A stretch of DNA of 64,000 nucleotides from assembly GCA_964036315.1 (NCBI GenBank), contig OZ038478.1:146392758-146456757 (forward strand). Direction: 5' to 3'. The notes under the pieces were generated by a model that was not told the DNA's origin, did not search any database, and worked only from the letters and a program-made list of their open reading frames with translations. The stretch comes from Acanthosepion esculentum. Its lineage: Eukaryota; Mollusca; Cephalopoda; Sepiida; Sepiidae. This document shows, piece by piece, positions 1-10,759 of this stretch. The number at the start of each line of letters is the position of its first letter. Position 1 is the first letter of the stretch. Both the position numbers and the translations under genes were made by a program.

Positions 1-306
1 CACTCTATGTTTAGACTTCCGCTTGATATTGCCAAGGCCGAAATTCCAACTTGCAGCATTTCAAAAGAATGGGGTCCGGCTGATGTATTAAGGCAATGTA
101 AACTCATAGTGTGGGACAAGTGCACTATGGCTTACAAACAAGCACTCAAGGTGTTGAATAGGTCCCTTCAAGACATTAGGGTCTCCACTGCAAACCCTAC
201 CTGTCATTCCATAAGGGACAAAGGCCGATCCTGTTCGTGCGTGCATTAAGTGGTCCAACCTCTGGGTCCATGTCCAGTCATTGCATCTGACCACCAACAT
301 GGGCGT
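1..306. other. unrecognised window edge
   Basis: I recognise no domain or RNA here. It lies directly 3' of a minus-strand Tx1-type ORF1 relic and may be more of the same decayed element, but no frame reads coherently. Confidence 0.3.
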
Positions 307-1370
307 TCATACTACTGGGGACACCGGGTCCGCTGATTTTTCATACATGTCCTTCTCTAAATCCTTCACTAATTCGCACGGAGTGTTTTTGGCAAAAGAA
401 ATATTCTTCCTCTTCTTCCACCCTACTCCGCTTTTTTCTTTATTTTTGCTGCTGTTGTTGTTGCTGTTGTGGCTGTTGTTTTTGTGGCTGCTTTTGTTTT
501 GCATGCTTTTGCTGTTGTGCCTTCTTTCTTTGCCCCGCCTTCTGTGGCTGCTTTTGTTTTTTCTGCATGCACCACTCTTTACCGCTCCTGTGGCGGTGTT
601 TGCTGCTTTGGTGGCGGCATGTCCTGCTGTTGGGGAGAAGGCGCATTGGCTCCTTGTTCTGTTTCTACTGCAACTACTGCTGCTGCTTTTGTTGTTGTCG
701 TTGGACGAGGTGGAAGTTGAGTATTAGCGGGGCACGATTGGGCATGTGCCCCGCGGTACCACACGACCAGAAGTAGGGTCGGCGGCACTTCACTACTACC
801 AACATCTGTTTCTCCCTACATATCAATATGATGGAGGATTCTCCGAAACCTTGCCAGGCCAAGTTACCTGCAAAACTATGTCCCCAGTGGCGATGCTGGA
901 TTTACTTATGATGACATTGACTTCCTCTACTTCGCCATATTTGGAAAAGGAGGTCCCCATACGACACTTACATATATCCACGGGCACTCCATGAACTGTG
1001 ATTTTTTTCATCTGGGTGCCCATATACTACGAAAAGAGTCTCACAGATTTCGTTTTCAGGATATTTCCGCCCAGCTGTTTCCAGCTTGGTAGCCAGGAGA
1101 ATGTCCCACATTGAATTGGACCTGATGGCTAGCACTTTTGGTCCAATATTAAGCTTTTAAGTGCTTCTTCCATGGTTTCACTGCTGATCCCAATTAATTT
1201 CCGACCCTTTATGTCTGTGGCCAGCAAAGATATAATTCGAGCCTTCACGGCGTTCACCTCGGGAATAGTGAGAAAATGTTTTCCTTTAAAATATTCCTTG
1301 TATTTCGATCTTTGTTTTGCATAGTTCGTCGCATCCTTTTTTCTCAGCCTGTTTTCACACATGGCTATTT
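307..1370 (-). pseudogene. decayed Tx1-type non-LTR retrotransposon ORF1
   Basis: This is a degraded nucleic-acid-binding ORF1 read on the minus strand in several frames. In order from 1370 downward: a charged N-terminal part; a stretch around 1125-1030 containing NSMWDILLAT, which parallels FFMWDVLLPT in the intact ORF1s at 51-60 kb; an RRM-like segment near 1020-850 (ITVHGVPVDI, then YGEVEEVNVI); a zinc-knuckle remnant near 790-740 (WSCGTAGHM, first and last cysteines lost); and a very Gln/Lys-rich linker at about 720-440. The Q-rich linker is shared with the plus-strand element at 17.9 kb and not with the 47-64 kb family, so it belongs to a different Tx1 lineage. Multiple frameshifts and stops make it non-functional. 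The domain order supports the family; the exact ends are uncertain. Confidence 0.55.
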
Positions 1371-1371
1371 T

Positions 1372-2628
1372 AGGCGTTGATACCGCTGGTGAATCTAACT
1401 CCAAGTGGCATTCAGATATTCTTGCAAAGCCACGGTATTCCACTTCAGCTGGGAGACAGGTAGTCCGCCATTTATGAGACCTGATTTTCTCAAACATATC
1501 CTGGTACTTTTCCCATTATTTTTCCAGCTTTGTTTTCAAATGCCTCTTCCTGTTTCTCCTCCCAGGGTACAGTAAGTTCGAGCATTGTAATCTGCCTGGA
1601 AACAGTTGACCAGATTAATAAATCCGGGTGCAGGGAAGATGTCGTTATCTACTCCAGGAATTTCAATTGGAATTTAATTGCCAATCTCGAGCAGAAGAGA
1701 GCATGCAAGTTGACAATTTACGCACCGAGGTGGCGTTTTTGCCGGCCTTGACAAAATACATCGCCATCGTTTCAGCCTTGCAACAACAACTGCTGATTTG
1801 CTGCCGCCACTACTTTGGGCCCTCGGACAGGCGGTTAGAATGTGTTTCAGTCTACCTTTTCTGGAACAAACTGGGCATGATTGTGTCTCACTCATCCTCC
1901 ATGTATGCAAGTTTGCACCACTCGATAGGACAAGACAATCCGAGTAGGGTCTTCGTGCCAGATTTCCGACCAACTTATTTTCCGCCGTAAAATCAATCTC
2001 ACATCGTGTCCATGCACCCATGATCTTGCATATTCTTTTCCCGTCAGCGTTGGCTCGTACTTCCTCTTGAATTAGTTGCCATCTCTGTTTACTCTTGGCT
2101 TTCTCAATTCGGATACCAGGAGAGGAGACCAATCCCGCATGATCTGACGCCACCGTCCCCACGAGAGCCTTCAGCCTTAAATGCTACTCCACAATACCCA
2201 CTTCACTTCCTGCACCCCATTTCCATCCAGTGCTGACATCGATGCCTGCTGCCGCTGCTTTTGGCTCCTTAGAATCCCTATACTGTAGGGATTATCTTGC
2301 CTGAGAGACTACGAATTCCTCCACCAACCCATTGAAGCGGAATTGAAGTGCATTTGATATGCCATATAGCGCGGCACTACATAGACCTCTTGGCAGTCCT
2401 AGCAATCTGCGAAGGTAGCCGTTAGTTCTCTTTTCCATGGCCTCCAATGATGTCATTGGGGATTCTTAGATAAACAAAGACCAAAGAATTCTCGGGAGCA
2501 CAGCTTGCTGATAAATCCACACCTTGAGACTTCTCCGCGTCGACAAGCCATAATTCCAGTTCGGAGATCGTCACTCGGATGGACGAAGTATCCTTTAAAG
2601 AGCTGTTAAAAATAATTCGTAGGCTCAT
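1372..2628 (-). pseudogene. C-terminal half of a non-LTR retrotransposon polymerase, probably RLE-type
   Basis: Frameshifted minus-strand remnant of a retrotransposon polymerase downstream of the reverse transcriptase palm. Recognisable pieces, 5' to 3' on the minus strand: a thumb-like segment (NSSLKDTSSIRVTISELELW) near 2600; LPRILWSLF and YLRRLLGLPRGL near 2500-2400; KQRWQLIQEEVRA near 2070; a Cys-Cys-His-Cys motif (CPVCSRKGRLKHILTAC) near 1860; a region of the kind that carries a restriction-like endonuclease (LSSARDWQL near 1690, then LTVPWEE-like residues near 1560); and WRTTCLPAEVEYRGFA near 1460. This order matches a widespread metazoan element with R2-like architecture. Clade assignment is from memory of the family and is uncertain. 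The palm and YADD box are absent. Confidence 0.55.
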
Positions 2629-3652
2629 CCCGGGTCTCTGTCAACAAGACAAGACGTGCAACCGCCTGTCAACGTTGCCTTCTGATGTAGTAAGGTCGAT
2701 TCTACTTACGTCCTCGTCAAACTGTTTCCATTCGCTGAATTCACTTGATCTGGTTACGCATTACTTTGCTTGGGGTTGTTTGTTCAGTTGCTTGGGGTGA
2801 CTGGGCCCTGTGGTGTGAGTCCCGGCCTTGCACCTCCTTCGTGTCACCAGGCGATAAACATGTGCGTTGCATTATACAACCCTTATCCATGCATTTCATC
2901 CTACCCTGGTGTATTCTAAAGCCGCACAGATTCATGCATTACTTTCCGCAGTTGCAAAACAGAATCGAAGTCCTTAAATCAATCATTGAAATATCCGTCT
3001 CAGCGTGAATCTTTATATTTTCCCCGTCTCTGGATTCACAGGGTGTGTGTATTGTTGTGCGTAGTCTTGGCAAAACTGGGATCATTTCTCAAGAAATAAA
3101 AATAATAAAATGGCAATCTAACATGCTCCTGTTTGCAGTCTTTCCGGCTGACGATTGACACTCCAACTGTCACCGAGACTTTTCCTCGGTCGTCATCTGG
3201 TCGATTTCCAGACGTCACTTTGAAAGTCAGAATGAATTTTCTTATAAATACACTCCACCAGGTGCGTAGGATCACCTCATCAGTGATGTTATGATTTGAG
3301 ATGATGACAAGTTTCGGGTTTTTCAACATCATACAAGTTACCCCAAGAGACCCTACCAAAACAATAGCTATTCCGGCAGGCGATTCTGAAGCAAACAACA
3401 GTGGACATATAAAGAACTGCCACTGATGTTCTTAAAATTGCAAGTGACCAAGAAGAAACGGTCTACATCACTTCTTCCTCAGGCAAGAGGAAACAAAAAG
3501 AGAACAAACTGAATTGTCTCCAGGAAATTTTTTTATCTCCTATAAAACAATACTTCATTAAAAAAACAAATAAAAAAAAATTCATGAACATTCGTTGGTA
3601 CAGGAATTATTTTTAGAAAAGTTTCTTGTTTTCTTCACCTGTTTTTCCTTCC
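2629..3652. other. no recognised gene
   Basis: A 120-codon open frame on the minus strand (3036-3398) resembles nothing I know and has no clear domain. The rest may be the decayed upstream part of the polymerase at 1372-2628, but I cannot read a palm domain in any frame. Confidence 0.3.
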
Positions 3653-3653
3653 C

Positions 3654-3656
<3 letters not shown>

Positions 3657-3715
<59 letters not shown>
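3657..3715. repeat. (AT)n microsatellite
   Basis: Uninterrupted AT dinucleotide run of about 59 bp. Confidence 0.97.
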
Positions 3716-3716
<1 letters not shown>

Positions 3717-3900
3717 GTCCTGGGTATGACGATAAGCTACATCTGCGTCCTGGGTAAATCAATAAAATACCTCCAACAGCAAGGCCTCTGATCAGGAGGT
3801 TTTGAGGAGCGTGGAACCACCCCCTGATTGCTGGTGTTCTCAGGTTCACACTGACCCCGGGTGATAGCACCTGTTAGGGTCCCAGATTTTGAAGGCTCAG

Positions 3901-3945
<45 letters not shown>

Positions 3946-4035
3946 TATTACTATTATCATCATTAATATTATTATTATCATCCTCATTATTATTTCCTCA
4001 CCATTCTTATTACTATTATTCTTATTATTATTGTG
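3901..4035. repeat. (AAT)n microsatellite, imperfect on the right
   Basis: Perfect ATA triplet run at 3901-3944 followed by about 90 bp of degenerate ATT-type triplets. Confidence 0.9.
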
Positions 4036-4426
4036 TTCACTTGGCTATTGTCTACTCCCCTAGACTGTGTTGATAAGTCCGATGTGTGTTAAATTTGTTA
4101 AGTCATATTTCCTCATTATGTCTCTCAAAATGTCAGCTGTCTCTTTCTGATCGCCACTAACATTTTCCTTTTAATATATACTTCTAAGTCCAAAATAGAA
4201 AGGTAGGTTTCAATAAAAGGACATTTTCGGAAAAAAAAACAGGGTGAGTCGAATAAGCGGACAGGTTAGGATAAGTGCAAATAAACGAAAAAAAAAGATT
4301 AATTGTGTGTCGGTTGCGAAAAATCAAAATTTAAATAGCCGGATACACGCATCTCTTTTGAACGCAAGAGTGTATTTATTAAGCATTCATCGTTGACATG
4401 TTCAAAAGAAACACTTCAAAGCCAGC

Positions 4427-4629
4427 TTATTCTAGAAAACAAAAAGTGATGGGAAAAGACAGAAATATCCGTATGTAGAAAGAAAAGAAAGAATGTTGGG
4501 AAAAACAGAAAGAAAACAAAAAATGAATGAAAAAAGGAAAACATATCCATATGTAGGTATAAAGAAAAAAGAAAAAAAAGACAGAAATTAAGGGAAGAAA
4601 GAGAAATGTCTGTATATAGAAGAAAGGAA

Positions 4630-4661
<32 letters not shown>

Positions 4662-4798
4662 AAAGAATGTAGGGAAAAACAGAAAGAAAACAAAAAATGA
4701 ATGAAAAAAGGAAAACATATCCATATGTAGGAATAAAGAAAAAAGATAAAAAGACAGAAATTAAGGGAAAAAAGAGAAATGTCTGTATATAGAAGAAA

Positions 4799-4832
<34 letters not shown>

Positions 4833-4978
4833 AAAGAAAGAATGTAGGGAAAAGCAGAAAGAAAACAAAAAATGAATGAAAAAAGGAAAACATATCCATA
4901 TGTAGGAATAAAGAAAAAAGAAAAAAAAGACAGAAATTAAGGGAAGAAAGAGAAATGTCTGTATATAGAAGAAAGGAA

Positions 4979-5024
<46 letters not shown>

Positions 5025-5034
5025 AAAAAGAATG
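4427..5034. repeat. 175-bp VNTR built around a (GAAA)n core
   Basis: Three-plus tandem copies of a purine-rich unit. The marker GAATGT starts at 4491, 4665 and 4840, giving periods of 174 and 175 bp; a last GAATGC is at 5030, after a longer GAAA run. Each unit carries a (GAAA)n stretch of different length. The long minus-strand open frames here, rich in Phe, Ser and Leu, are artefacts of the repeat. Confidence 0.9.
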
Positions 5035-5040
5035 CAATTT

Positions 5041-5081
5041 AACTGCATAAAACTCCGAGCAACGCCGGGCTTTACTGCTAG
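5041..5081 (+). mobile_element. Helitron-like 3' terminus
   Basis: The segment contains GCAACGCCGGGC followed by ACTGCTAG and then T. A GC-rich hairpin shortly before a terminal CTAG with T after it is the usual 3' end of Helitrons. The same terminus occurs reversed at 14,094. The element would extend leftward and include the VNTR; a possible but unproven 5' end (A then TCTCCTATAAAA) lies at 3536. Confidence 0.5.
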
Positions 5082-5299
5082 TGAAACTATAAAATTGAAG
5101 CATTACAGAAAACACAAAATGAACTAAGTAAAATCTTGCACAGAAGACAAAGAAAATATTGAGTGATTGTTTTTACGGCTTATCAACACTTTGCGGGTCA
5201 TTTAAAGCCAGAAAGTATGTTTAGGTTCTTTATTTTAATTAATAAATTTAGATAATAATGATTTAATGGTACAATTCTTCCTAAATAATTGAGACCTAG

Positions 5300-5552
5300 G
5301 GGATAAGAGGTGAGTCGTACCTTTCAGATGTATTTGCACGTCAGTGAATATATCGAACTCAACTGGAATTGGAACTCCGCTCGCTCAATGAACATTCCCG
5401 AGCCATTATCAATTACACCAACCGCACATCTAAGTTTACAGCACCAGGTATTCCCAAGCGGTCATCCATCTAGGTACTGACTAGTCTCGATGTTGCTTAA
5501 CTTTGGCGATCGTACTGGAACCGGTGATTCAACCTGAGGCGGCCGTAAGCCT
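5300..5552 (-). mobile_element. 5S rRNA/tRNA chimeric SINE-like element, copy 1
   Basis: Read on the minus strand, 5550-5434 is a 117-nt 5S rRNA-like sequence (for example GTTAAGCAACATCG, then GATGGATGACCGCTTGGGAA, then GGTGCTGTAAAC). It is followed by a tRNA-like part with an A-box-like TGGTGTAATTG and a B-box-like GTTCCAATTCC, then a tail to about 5300. A 5S module fused to a tRNA-derived module is known from AmnSINE1-type SINEs. Substitutions relative to animal 5S rRNA and the fusion argue against a working 5S gene. An internal polymerase III promoter is likely but not tested. Confidence 0.65.
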
Positions 5553-5866
5553 CTCGTTGTTGAAGAATAATTAATAGAAATAGGTACTCATCTGAAATCG
5601 GCCGAACAGACACTAATTAATCTATAAAACTAAAAAGATAATTTAGGAGATGTAAAAATTAGGATAAATGAGAAAATAATTAAAAATAAAAACTGGTTTG
5701 AAATGGGTTAAGACCAAATTTCTTAAACGATCAGATCTAAACTTAAAGTAAAAATAATCGTTTCGAAACTTAACATCTGTCATGTTTTATCTGGATAAGG
5801 CTGATTTTGTTGAAATTAAATTCTTTTCTGATAACGTTCATTAATCGATAAAACTTCCAATTAGAG
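5553..5866. other. AT-rich spacer
   Basis: Spacer between the two SINE-like copies; nothing recognised. Confidence 0.5.
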
Positions 5867-6112
5867 GTTTCTCGGGGTGTGAGGGGTGGATTCACTCGTT
5901 TCACAAGGGTATTTGCGCGTAAGTGAATATAATGAAGCTGACTGGAATTGGAACTCGGCTCTAAGCTTTTCAATTCCAGGCCGTTATCGATTACACCACG
6001 CGCACGTTCAGGCTGACAGTACCTGGTAATCCCGAACGGTCAACCATATAGGTAGTTACCATTCTTGACATTGATTAATTTAGGCGATCCTACGAGATCC
6101 CTTGTTGGAAAG
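5867..6112 (-). mobile_element. 5S rRNA/tRNA chimeric SINE-like element, copy 2
   Basis: A second, more diverged copy in the same orientation, about 560 bp from copy 1. The 5S-like half keeps GTTGACCGTTCGGGATTACC and GGTACTGTCAGCC; the tRNA-like half keeps TGGTGTAATCGATAACGG and GAGTTCCAATTCCAGTC; the tail TATATTCACTTACGCGCAAA matches copy 1. The 5' end of the 5S part is eroded. Confidence 0.6.
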
Positions 6113-7470
6113 CCCTTGACCTAGTGGTGAATTTGTGTCCATTCCTTTTAACGTGATATGAGCGTACGGCAGAATGAAATTATTACTTATATGCGTCAAA
6201 AAATATAAAACAAGAGAAAATTAATAAAAAATAAGGAAAAACAAGAAAAAGAAAAAATATTTAAGAACGAAAAAACATGACGAAATGAAACCATTTTAAG
6301 CACACAAATATTGAATGGAGAAGCAGGTAAAAGAACATGACATAAATTTTCTTCAATGAAAGGAATCAAAACAAACACTCAGAAGTGTTTACAGGGCAGC
6401 TGATGTCAGCATTGACATGATACGCTTTCTTTTGACGCATGCGCGACTTTATTGTGCTTCTCTCTTGTTAATCAGACTTTTAAAAAACGGTTCAATATGG
6501 GTCCAAAACAAATTTCGCGTCCAATTTATTTCCGGTGAGCATTCTTAGCTAGCAATTTTACAAAACTGTAAAAATCCTTGACAAATCTAGATATTTGGCC
6601 GTAAGCAGAAGCGAGACTTAACAGAGGGAATTATCACGAAAGGAAGAATATAAAAAAGTGGCTGTGAATGAATGTTGATCCCCGCGTGTACACTCCGCTC
6701 CTGATGATTGTATATACTAGAAAGATCTGTGAAAATTACACGAATTTCTTATTAAATATTTCTAATGAATCGTAATTTTTAACTCTTAAGTAAAAAGGAT
6801 TGAGAGTTTGTTGGTATTCACCCGTTTAAGTTTGTTCGAAAAGAGAAATTACCGCTGTAGAAAAAAATGCTAATTCAGTGACGTGAGAAAAAAGAACGAA
6901 ACCAAACTTTTCGGACGTTTTATGAGTATAACAGTACCCCCCCCCCCCCAAAAAATGGTATTTTGCGGACTAATCTTGTCACAGAAAAAAACGCCCTGTT
7001 AACAGTTCTTTGCAGCAATATCTTTGCGTCGGACTTCATGAGAACCGAGAAGATATTCACGAGGAGTAGGCGCTACAATCCCGGGGTTCCACAGAGCTGT
7101 TGATGAAGCTTTTTCCAAAAATAGTGTTTTCGTAAGGGCTACTCATTTAAAGACAACGTGGGAAAGAGGAAGAAATATTCAAACAGATCTTGATGAGACA
7201 GCTTCAGTAAGGGGCCTTCTGATGTGTTAATTTTCAGTCAGTAACAGATATCCTTTTAACAAAGCCAAAGTACCCGTTCAAAGGTGGTTTCTCAGAAAGA
7301 CTCGTAACAATTCCAATAAGTTCTACGACAATAAAATATCCGTAGAAATGCTTAACAACTTTAACAAAATATTACCATAACTAATATAAATATGAATTCT
7401 GGTCGTTATTTTAAGAACTGGCTAGAAATGAAAAGACTTTTTCCATTTCACTTGAATAACCGTCAAACAC
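6113..7470. other. AT-rich DNA without recognised features
   Basis: I see no domain-bearing open frame, RNA gene or tandem repeat here, only short homopolymer runs such as the C run near 6945. Confidence 0.5.
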
Positions 7471-7770
7471 TTCTTTCTTTCTTTCTTTCTTTCTTTCATT
7501 CATTCATTTTCTCACTGAAAATCAAGTAGTATGTTTCCCCTATTTCAACGCGATCAAAACGGAATAGTCCATTATTTATGAGATATTGGCTGGAGACATT
7601 AAACACTTTTATCTTCCCGTCATACGAACATTTAATAATAACTTTAAAATGATTCAGCAGCCGATGTTATTTTATATAACTTATAGTCATTTCTTTATTT
7701 GGCGATTGCGTACTCGGTTTCCGTCATTCGATAGAGTGTGGTTGAAAAATGGTTTATTAATCTCGGTCGC

Positions 7771-7800
7771 CATTGCTTCTCGGCCTTTTGGTTCGAGGTG
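7771..7800 (+). pseudogene. U2 snRNA 5'-end-like sequence
   Basis: ATTGCTTCTCGGCCTTTTGG differs at one position from the first 20 nt of U2 snRNA, one of the most conserved stretches in eukaryotic RNA; the match then fades. There is no full U2 length, so it is a truncated pseudogene or the head of a U2-derived SINE. Confidence 0.5.
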
Positions 7801-7986
7801 GTTCAAATAATATTAATATACTTCCCCCAGGCAGTACTTCTCTTTCAGGGGGGGGGGGTTATTGACCGACGCTCAAAAGGTCTCCAAATGGGGATTGGGT
7901 AATTTTTGCACGATATTGCCCGTTAAACCCACTTAAATCTAAACTTGTGTCACTTTCAGTAGCGATGTGAGCGCACTGAAAAATAC

Positions 7987-8040
7987 CTGCTTCTGGGCCT
8001 TTTGGTTGAAACCAAAAGTGTAGTATCAGTTTAATCGTAT
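7987..8040 (+). pseudogene. second U2 snRNA-like fragment
   Basis: CTGCTTCTGGGCCTTTTGG is followed by AAGTGTAGTATCAGTTTAAT. The latter corresponds to the U2 region around the branch-point recognition sequence (GTGTAGTATCTGTTC) and the downstream CAGTTTAAT, with an internal deletion. It lies 216 bp after the first copy in the same orientation. Confidence 0.5.
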
Positions 8041-8329
8041 TCTCTCGCTCCACTTCTTTCTTTCCTTTTTTTTCCTTTCATTTTCTCACTGAAACCAAAT
8101 AATGTCTTTTCCCCACTTTCCACGAAATCAAGATGAGGAATATTCCATTATTTACGAGGTATTGGCAGAGCGTAAAGGTCGTGCGAACTAACGAAGAGAG
8201 GGACAAACACATTTATAATTGTATCCCCTGAACGTTAACCAGATCAACAAACACGTGACAAACGGTATAACGACCGAAAGGTTGCGATAATAACTTCAAA
8301 GATAAGGACAATAATCTGAAAATTTCAAT

Positions 8330-8875
8330 ATCTAGAAAGTTGTTTTTTTTAACAGTGGACGGGAAACGAGACACCAAAATGTGAAAGAGGCCTTCCAAAA
8401 GGCAAGTAAAGTATTAAGAAATAGGGAAATTTCATTCAACAAAGAAAATAGTACTGAGCTGTTGTGTAATGTCAGTAATCCTCTGGGGCAGTGAATGCTG
8501 GACAATGGGAATATGATTCTATAGATGATGCTGAGAATACCATGGACCGAATATGTGAGCAACGACGAAGTGTAAGGGAAAATGGAAGCAAAAAGGACAC
8601 CAGAAAGAGACAACTGACATTTCTAGGGCGCATAATGAAGAAAGGGGGACTGGAAATGTTGATAATCACCGAACAGATTGAAGGCAAGAGGAACAGAGGA
8701 GAGAAGCTCATCACCGACCTAACGGATTTGTGTAAATGGTTGGCAGAACAGGGATTAGGAGATATAACAAAAATACAAACTATACTAAGGGCTAAAAAAG
8801 GACAGGAAATTGTGAAGAACCACAATCGCCAACGTCCTGAAGGGATATGGCACATAAAAGGAAAAATGTAATTAA
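8330..8875 (+). pseudogene. C-terminal end of a non-LTR retrotransposon polymerase
   Basis: The main frame (8491-8871) encodes RQLTFLGRIMKKGGLE, IEGKRNRGEK and DLCKWLAEQGLGD, the usual C-terminal tail of a common invertebrate non-LTR polymerase. Upstream in other frames are KASKVLRNREISF and VILWGSECWTMG, the preceding conserved segment, so at least two frameshifts separate them. No reverse transcriptase palm or endonuclease is present: a 5'-truncated, decayed insertion. It may be the same family as the polymerase pseudogene at 16.3-17.85 kb. Confidence 0.7.
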
Positions 8876-9294
8876 AAATAATTTAAATATTATAAGTTTC
8901 AAATTTCAGCGTCCCCTCTTCTTTTGGTGAGCATTTATAGTGTTATCAGTGTAAATATCACATTAGTCAGTCTAAAAAGATAAAACATTTGTCATTAATT
9001 TTCATTGTTCTGGTATAAAAACATTATATTTAAACATTTAAACATATTATTTTCGCCCATGCATGTGTGTATGAGCTTTGTACGCAAATACGTCTAGTGC
9101 ACGGAGAAGGCGTGATGTTTAGTTTGTTGCATGTGTGTGTTTGTGTGTGTTGTTTTTCCATGTGTATAATACATGTGTGTATAACTAGTGTATATATGAC
9201 TGTGCTTATGATTGGATAGTGTATTGTGTAAGATATATGCGTATGTAATGCCATGGGGATGACGTAGACTCTATAGAAAATATTGACTAATATT
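8876..9294. other. AT-rich DNA without recognised features
   Basis: It contains short GT-rich patches around 9120-9180 and nothing recognised as a gene. Confidence 0.5.
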
Positions 9295-9520
9295 GCTAAT
9301 TGCCACACGGGGGAATTGAGCTTATGAAAATTCGATGATACAACGAATTGATTTAAAATGCTGGTTTTTAATTAAAAATTTCCGGGACGCTTAAGATTAA
9401 TCCAATACGATCATTTTAAGGCATTTTGGCTTATTTGATTTTGCTCAGTAATAGCTCCTACTTCCAGATACGGAAAGATGCAAAATCTTGCTAATTGCCA
9501 CACGGAGAAATTGAGCTTAA
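9295..9520. repeat. direct repeat pair, 195 bp apart
   Basis: GCTAATTGCCACACGG followed by a GAATTGAGCTTA-like stretch occurs at 9295 and again at 9490. It could be the ends of a short element or an old local duplication. Confidence 0.6.
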
Positions 9521-9673
9521 CAAATAACATGTGAGCTTGACTAGCTGAAATAATTTTCAGACGAGCGACATTCATCAGTTCCCCCATCTGTAACCTCCCA
9601 GCTAAAACACGCCGTATTCATTGATTCGAACCACATTTATTTCCTTCGTATTCTATTACTAAGGAGCAAATTC

Positions 9674-9760
9674 CGCCTGGAGAGCCGAGTTCGGATTTCA
9701 GTCGAGTTCATTATATTCACTTATATTCACTTACGTGTTAATATCCTTGGGAAAGGTATG
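9674..9760 (+). mobile_element. third SINE-like copy, tRNA-like and tail part only
   Basis: GAGCCGAGTTCGGATTTCAG then TCATTATATTCACTTA and TTACGTGTTAATA correspond to the tRNA-like and tail parts of the copies at 5.3-6.1 kb, here on the plus strand. The 5S half is missing. Part of the tail (TATATTCACT) is duplicated. Confidence 0.5.
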
Positions 9761-10759
9761 AATCCATCATTTCTCCCTCCTCCAGCAAGGCAGACTTGAA
9801 CCTTGTGTGGCAACCAGTTTATGACAAGTAAAAAAGCTGAATTCAAAAAACAGCCCTGAAGGGTCTGGTGATCTTGCCCAGGAAACACCACTGCTAATGC
9901 GGCTGGAGTAGATGTGGTGATCGTGATCGCGAAGTTCCACACGAATAACCATTTCCCAACAACTGTTGCTTTGGGGCATAAAATCAGAGGCAGTTGCTTT
10001 CCCAACCACGACAATCTTAACCGCTTCAAGTCTAGGATTAACCGTTATTTATCTCTCATATCTGCATAAGCTGCGCCTCTTACATTTACCGCTCACACAA
10101 CAACTGCCATCTGTAATTCTCTACCTTGAGTGGCCCTTTGGGGCTTATATAAGGTGGAAATTTGTGAAATAAAAAACACGGCATTGGACACTAATATATA
10201 CCTGTATTCTCGCGTACGTAGAAAGAGCAAAAACAATAGTAGCATATTTTATACCATGCCTCTTGCACTGGAAGAGTTTTAGGTAGAATAACGTCAGACT
10301 TCGTTCCATCGCATTTTTATCCGGCTTCACCCCATGTAAGACAGTAATACCACTAAGAGACAATGTGTTACTGGGTGTGAAACGAAGCCTTATGGAGGAG
10401 CGAGAACAATAGAATAGTAATTAGGACGACGGTAGAAAACGATTAACATAGCATTCACATTTTTTGAAGATTAACCTCTGTAAATTTGTTGTTAATCTAG
10501 TACTGCGCTAAAATTCATAAAGTCTAGCTACCATAACAAAGAGGTTATCCAAAGAATTACTATGAAATTATTTATAGAAATTGCACAAGGAAACAACAGT
10601 TACACGTGGGTTTAATTTGTTCGTGTGGTTTGTTGATAGTTTTATAGTTGTGCTTTTTTATTATTTGTGCCATGTTCTCGGTGCAACTGTAGGTGAATTT
10701 ATTGTGTGTTGAATATGTTGTGCAGGGTGCTTGATTCCGGGAAGTGTTCGTATATTCTT
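9761..10759. other. no recognised gene
   Basis: Overlapping open frames near 9727-10,029 on the minus strand match nothing I know. The stretch leads into the 40-bp satellite without a clear boundary motif. Confidence 0.4.

Larger units (their letters stand above)
7472..8180. repeat. duplicated block
   Basis: Two similar stretches (about 7472-7600 and 8054-8180) share a CTTT-rich start, CATTTTCTCACTGAAA, a TTTCCCC region and TATTCCATTATTTA. Two U2-like sequences lie between them, suggesting an old duplicated or composite short repeat. Confidence 0.55.

Noticed and set aside
281..727. Plus-strand 148-codon frame rich in Leu
   Set aside because: It is the reverse complement of the Gln-rich linker of the minus-strand Tx1 ORF1 relic.
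4416..5115. Long minus-strand open frames rich in Phe, Ser and Leu
   Set aside because: They are translations of (GAAA)n/(TTTC)n and the 175-bp VNTR.
5434..5550. Functional 5S rRNA gene
   Set aside because: Many substitutions relative to animal 5S, fused to a tRNA-like part, and present as a second decayed copy nearby; a SINE-like repeat explains it better.
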